Origin: Bacillota bacterium
GTDB lineage: Bacteria > Bacillota > Clostridia > Christensenellales > Borkfalkiaceae
NCBI GenBank assembly: GCA_003343995.1
Contig: QAKE01000008.1
Span: 1-8,595, forward strand
Direction: 5' to 3'
Length of the DNA: 8,595 bases
A program made the translations under genes and the position numbers. Shown one piece after another: positions 4,959 through 8,595 of the stretch (position 1 is its first letter; each line of letters begins with the position of its first letter). The notes under the pieces are model-generated. The model made no database searches. It saw only the letters and a program-made list of their open reading frames with translations, and was not told the origin of the DNA.

Positions 4959-6800
4959 ATGAACACAAATCAAAATTGAGTTATCGACGCTCCCGCTGGG
5001 GCAACTTACTTGTCAGACTTTCTGACCGAGATTCCTGCAAACTGCCTGTTCAACAAGAAGCAGACGGGATGCGGAGCTACCGAGTTGGCTATCCGCAACT
5101 CCATTCCAACCATTATTGCCATGCCTTACGTGGCATTGGTGAAGAACAAGACCATCTACCGCAAGGACGATCTATCCGTACTGGGTGTTTACGAGGGCAT
5201 AACAGAACAGGAGATCATCGCCTATGCACAGAGCCATTCTCCATTGAAGATCGCCGTTACCTACGATTCCGTGCCACGAACCATTAAGGCATTGCAAAGT
5301 ATCGGCATAGACCCTTATAAAGATACTTTCCTGCTGGTGGATGAATGACACGTACTGTTCAACTCCTATTCGTTCCGCCATACCGCCATTAAGAATTTAC
5401 TTGCAGAAGCCGCTAAATTCGACAGGGCGACTTATATGACGGCTACTCCGATAGAACAGGAGTATGTTTTGGAGGAGTTGAAACACCTTCCTGTTTGCGA
5501 AATCGACTGGCCGCACTTAATGGAGGTCAACATCCGTTCCCGCCAGACATCCAAGCCTGCACAGTATATCGTCAAGGAGTGTCGCAAGGTGTTGGATAAT
5601 CAACTACCTCATAACCTGCATATCTTCGTAAACAGCGTGGAGTTTATCGCAAAGGTGATAGATATGGCTAAACTTACTCCCGAACAGGTTAAAGTCGTTT
5701 GTTCGGTTAGCGGGGACAATGGCGAGAACAACCAGCGCAAGTTGGGCAGGGAGTATCCCATCGGCCAGCCGTCAGACCCCGTAAGGAAGATAAACTTTTA
5801 CACCTCGACCTGCTTTGAGGGGTGCGACCTTTACGACGAGAACGGCGTTACATTCATCGTTAGCGACGGTAACAAATCCCACACGCTATTGGATATTTCG
5901 ACCTTGTTCACGCAGATTTGCGGACGGTTACGGGATTCCAAGTATAAAGGTGAAATCGTACACGTCTATTCCACGACCAAGTACAGCCGAGAGGTGACAT
6001 TGGATGAATTCGTGGCATCTACAAAGAAAGTGCTTGCAGAAGCGGTAGATTATGCCAAGGAAATAAACTCATTGAGTGAAACGGCACGAGAAAAGACCTT
6101 ATCGAAAATCAAATATATCAACGAACAATATGTAAGGATAGAGGATAACCGCCTTGTCGTGGATAAGAACCTCGCCAATATGGATATTGTGAATTTCAAG
6201 ATATGCAGGCATATTTACAGAACCTATGTAAACCTCACGAGTGAATTAAAGAGGAGCGGCTATACGATAACCCGCCATACGTTCAGCGAGATTATGGAGA
6301 AGATAGAGGGCAAAGCCAATGCACGGGTTACGTTCAAGGAGCTGTTCGATGAATACCACCGTCTGAAAACAACCAAGCCATTCTTTTCGTTGGAGAGCCA
6401 CGAGGATTTATGCGCTCAAATAGCGGTTAAATATCCGTTGGTGAAACAGGCTTACGACGAGTTGGGAACAGACAAGGTACAGGCATTAAAATACCATGTG
6501 AGCAATATTAAACGAGAGTTGATGAAACGCCAGCCTGCACCGACCGAGTATAAAATCGTGAAGATGATAAATGCGACCTTTGCAAAGTTGACACCCATTG
6601 CCAAAAGCAAGGTCAAAACAGAATTACAACGCATATACGACGATCTGGGCATCAGGCAGACGGCAAAGGCAAGCGACGTTGCGGAGTGATACGATATTGA
6701 TACGTGTTACAAAAATATCGACGGCAGGAACACGGCCTGCATCATCCTTGTAAGGAGCAGACTCGTAGCAAAGAAAAAGATTGCAGCAGAGGACAGATAA
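4959..6800 (+). CDS. SF2 (DExH) helicase containing three in-frame TGA codons
   Basis: Read with TGA as Trp this is a 613-residue superfamily 2 helicase, probably ATP-driven in element replication. The P-loop is an atypical TGCGAT (36-41) lacking the usual Lys, after NKKQ. Motif II is DE-TGA-H (128-131), motif III MTATP (160-164), and motif VI QICGRLR (319-325). Another motif-V-like segment, STCFEGCD, lies near 283-290. The C-terminal half is helical and unrecognised. TGA occurs at codon 7 (4977-4979), 130 (5346-5348) and 577 (6687-6689); the frame finally ends at TAA 6798-6800. There is no frameshift and no in-frame TAA or TAG. One Trp is TGG (in EIDWPHL). If TGA is a stop, the gene breaks into a 6-codon stub, a middle piece and a C-terminal piece beginning near 5436, separating the P-loop from motifs III and VI. 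Recoded gene or decayed gene: undecided. Confidence 0.72.
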
Positions 6801-6829
6801 CGATTTAATCATTAAAAACATATAAAGCT

Positions 6830-7576
6830 ATGGCAACAAAAATAGAATGGACAGGCGAGACATGGAATCCCGTTACGGGGTGTACGCAACTATCGGCAGG
6901 ATGTGCCAACTGCTATGCAAAAACGATTGCGTTGCAGATGCAGAAGAATGGAGTAAAGAGATATGAAAACGGATTTAATGTAACACTACATGAAGATACG
7001 CTCTGCAAACCGAGACAATGAGCAGAGCCGACAATTATTTTCGTCTGCTCGATGGCTGACCTTTTCCATAAGGACGTACCGTTTGAATTTATCGACAAGG
7101 TGATGGATGTTATCAGATCGACACCGTGGCACACATATCAGATTCTCACGAAACGGGCCGAGCGGATGGCAGAATATTTTACAGCACGGGCGATACCCGC
7201 AAATGTTTGGCTTGGCGTGTCGGTAGAAGCAAGCGATGTGAAACACAGAATCGACAGCCTGCGCAATCTGCCTGTATCGATAAAGTTCCTGTCGTGTGAG
7301 CCGCTGGTGGAGGATTTGGGAGAACTCGACTTGACGAATATAGATTGGGTAATCGTAGGCGGAGAACATGCAGTCAACGCACGACCGATGAAAGAACCGT
7401 GGGTGCTGTCGATAAAAGAGCAGGCAGAGAAACAAGGAGCGTTGTTCTTCTTCAAGCAATGGGGAAGCATCGGCAGCGATGGTGTTTATCGAAGCGTAGA
7501 ACGCAACGGCAGCCAGTTGCAAGGTAAGACTTATAAGGCAATGCCAACAGTAAATAGGCATACGCTGTTCGGGTAG
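6830..7576 (+). CDS. DUF5131 (phage Gp37/Gp68 family) protein with one in-frame TGA
   Basis: Read through TGA 7019-7021 this is a 248-residue protein matching the phage Gp37/Gp68 family. It opens KIEWTGETWNPVTGC and has the three-cysteine motif C-x6-C-x2-C in GCTQLSAGCANCY, likely an iron-sulfur or metal site. It continues GFNVTLHED, then SMADLFHKDVPFEFI, PWHTYQILTKRAERM, VWLGVSVE, FLSCEPLVEDLG, VIVGGE and FFFKQWG, all in family order. Codon 64 is TGA where relatives, from memory, have a conserved Trp followed by a segment like KPR-IFV-SMSDLF. The other Trp codons are TGG and the stop is TAG. The biochemical role of the family is unsettled. In many genomes a TcmP partner gene lies next to it; none is visible here. 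It starts 29 nt after the helicase TAA, probably in the same operon, and ends before a strong terminator. Confidence 0.8.
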
Positions 7577-7601
7577 GCTGGCAATTATCTATCCATTTCA
7601 G

Positions 7602-7631
7602 AGAGCTATCATTATTGGTAGCTCTTTTTTT
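7602..7631 (+). terminator. Rho-independent terminator after the DUF5131 gene
   Basis: AGAGCTA (7602-7608) pairs with TAGCTCT (7619-7625), followed by an uninterrupted T-run to 7631. It closes the helicase-DUF5131 unit 25 nt after the TAG stop. Confidence 0.85.
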
Positions 7632-7658
7632 GTTTATATACTGCACGCAAGCAGATAC

Positions 7659-7800
7659 ATGAATCAAATCCCCTCCCCATCGATGTTTGGGGAATAAGAT
7701 TACAAAGGCGAATTTTTCTGGTAGATTATCGGGAGAAATCCCAGACAAACACAAAAGCTACGAACGGGATGATCAGTTCAATCATTTACTAATCATCTAA
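7659..7800 (+). pseudogene. Possible small ORF split by a +1 shift
   Basis: ATG 7659 opens MNQIPSPSMFGE and stops at TAA 7695-7697. The next frame continues without interruption from AAT 7693, giving NKITKANFSGRL, SGEIPDKHKSYERDDQ and FNHLLII, to TAA 7798-7800. Removing one G from the GGGG run at 7689-7692 would fuse the two into a 47-residue protein ending just before the ATPase gene. The combined sequence has protein-like composition, but I recognise no family. It could also be chance; the stretch contains CCCCA/TGGGG pairing as well. Confidence 0.25.
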
Positions 7801-7811
7801 TTCGTAGAGTT

Positions 7812-8540
7812 ATGCAATTAAGACAATCCATGCGCCGTGCAGCCAGGATGCGGCTTGCACTGGCGGGAGCTTCGGGTTCGGGCAAGACCTATTCGTCGCT
7901 TCTGATCGCTTACGGCATGACAGGCGACTGGTCTCGTGTCGCCGTCATCGATTCCGAGAACTGCTCGGCCGACCTTTATGCCCATCTGGGCGGTTATCAA
8001 GTCCTCACGCTCGAAAACTATGCCCCCGAAACCTACATCGAGGCCATAGGCATCTGTGAGCAGGCAGGAGCCGAGGTCATCATCATCGACAGCATCTCCC
8101 ACTGCTGGGACTATCTGCTGGATTTCCACGCCAATCTGCAAGGCAATTCCTTTGCAAATTGGGCGAAGGTCACACCTCGTCAGAATGCCTTTATCCAGCG
8201 GATTCTGACATCCTCCGCTCATGTTATCTGCACCATGCGTTCCAAGCAGGATTACGTCCTCTCGGACAAGAACGGCAGGATGGTTCCAGAGAAGGTGGGC
8301 TTGAAAGCCGTACAGCGCGACAACGTGGATTACGAGTTTACCGCGGTTTTGGATATAGCCATGAACCACAAGGCCACCACGTCCAAAGACCGCACAGGGC
8401 TGTTCACGGGGCGTCCTGAATTCCTCATCACGCCCGCTGTCGGTCAGGCCATCCTTAAATGGTGCAACATGACACAGCCTGCACAACCGAATGTTCAACC
8501 TCAAACTCCTTACAAACATGTACCCAGCGTTTCAGCCTAA
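7812..8540 (+). CDS. Phage-type P-loop ATPase (AAA_24 / Sak4-like)
   Basis: A 242-residue ATP-binding protein like the small RecA-fold ATPases encoded in phage recombination modules (AAA_24; Sak4-like single-strand annealing helpers). Walker A is GASGSGKT at residues 19-26, VAVIDSEN follows at 43-50, and Walker B is VIIIDS at 89-94 with HCWDY behind it. Later segments NAFIQRIL, VICTMRSKQDY and DRTGLFTGRPE are typical of this family. It probably acts on single-stranded DNA during element replication or recombination. All four Trp codons are TGG and the stop is TAA, so no recoding is needed. Its base composition is visibly more GC-rich than the helicase and DUF5131 genes. It follows a terminator, so it probably has its own promoter, though no clear TAnnTTTG box was found. 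The next gene overlaps its 3' end by 23 nt. Confidence 0.85.
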   Translation: MQLRQSMRRAARMRLALAGASGSGKTYSSLLIAYGMTGDWSRVAVIDSENCSADLYAHLGGYQVLTLENYAPETYIEAIGICEQAGAEVIIIDSISHCWDYLLDFHANLQGNSFANWAKVTPRQNAFIQRILTSSAHVICTMRSKQDYVLSDKNGRMVPEKVGLKAVQRDNVDYEFTAVLDIAMNHKATTSKDRTGLFTGRPEFLITPAVGQAILKWCNMTQPAQPNVQPQTPYKHVPSVSA

Positions 8541-8595
8541 TCCCGAATTTGCCGTCGGTCTGAACTCCGACAGTCCTTTCCTCGATAACCCTGCC
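8518..8595 (+). CDS. Start of the next gene (3' end outside window)
   Basis: The ATG at 8518-8520, in a different frame, overlaps the last 23 nt of the ATPase gene and stays open to the window edge. It encodes MYPAFQPNPEFAVGLNSDSP and a few more residues (26 codons). The overlap suggests translational coupling with the ATPase. Too little is visible to name a family; in comparable phage modules this slot often holds another DNA-recombination or DNA-binding protein. Confidence 0.5.
   Translation, partial: MYPAFQPNPEFAVGLNSDSPFLDNPA

Noticed and set aside
5010..5348. Separate short helicase gene fragments as independent genes
   Set aside because: They lie in one frame, separated only by TGA, and together give the helicase motifs in order, so one gene (recoded or broken) explains them better.
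4959..7576. Selenocysteine at the TGA codons
   Set aside because: The positions fit Trp rather than Cys/Sec, and no bacterial SECIS-like hairpin was evident directly after the TGAs. Four Sec residues in a helicase and DUF5131 would be unprecedented to my knowledge.
7818..8519. Minus-strand 233-codon open frame over the ATPase
   Set aside because: It mirrors the plus-strand ATPase, which has clear Walker motifs.

Overview
The window joins a Bacteroidetes chromosome to the left end of an integrated, phage-like mobile element. Three things point to Bacteroidetes. The promoters fit the TTTG / TAnnTTTG pattern of that phylum (best example 909-939, ahead of the tRNA). Shine-Dalgarno sequences are weak or absent. 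The integrase belongs to the divergent Bacteroidetes tyrosine-recombinase group. The GC-rich left flank with an SDR-type threonine dehydrogenase would suit an Alistipes-like gut Bacteroidales; that genus guess is inference only.

Layout: 1-827 (minus) is the 3'-truncated threonine dehydrogenase gene, which is host core. A tRNA-Thr(GGT) at 960-1031 follows, with its own promoter and terminator. Just beyond its 3' end come a 12-bp tandem repeat and an integrase gene (1185-2393, plus) reading into the element, so the tRNA 3' end is the probable attachment site. The matching right-hand copy is not in the window. After a terminator there are two minus-strand genes: a ParB/Srx-fold protein with a DGQHR motif (2463-3305) and an unrecognised 256-residue protein (3751-4521). 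Between them lies a 445-nt gene-free stretch with a GC-rich hairpin-dense segment, two copies of a ~25-nt motif and a perfect 9-bp inverted repeat. A divergent control region (4522-4958) then starts a plus-strand module: an SF2 helicase (4959-6800), a DUF5131 / phage Gp37-Gp68 three-cysteine protein (6830-7576), a phage-type P-loop ATPase (7812-8540) and the start of an overlapping next gene (8518-8595).

The most striking feature is that helicase and DUF5131 are intact reading frames only if four in-frame TGA codons (4977, 5346, 6687, 7019) are read as an amino acid. Each sits where tryptophan is expected or acceptable: the DExH box of the helicase, a conserved Trp of DUF5131, codon 7 of the helicase, and a point beyond which a plausible 36-residue tail continues to a TAA. 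No frameshift or other in-frame stop occurs in either gene. The two minus-strand genes nevertheless use TGA as an apparently normal stop, one of them just before a strong terminator. Either the plus-strand module is read with a TGA-suppressing tRNA, or both genes carry TGG-to-TGA nonsense mutations. No suppressor tRNA is visible here.

The helicase leader (about 4622-4958) holds two related ~70-nt hairpin elements and a competing inverted repeat, resembling a switchable RNA or an origin-type region. Together the genes look like the integration/control and replication-recombination modules of a prophage or integrative element.
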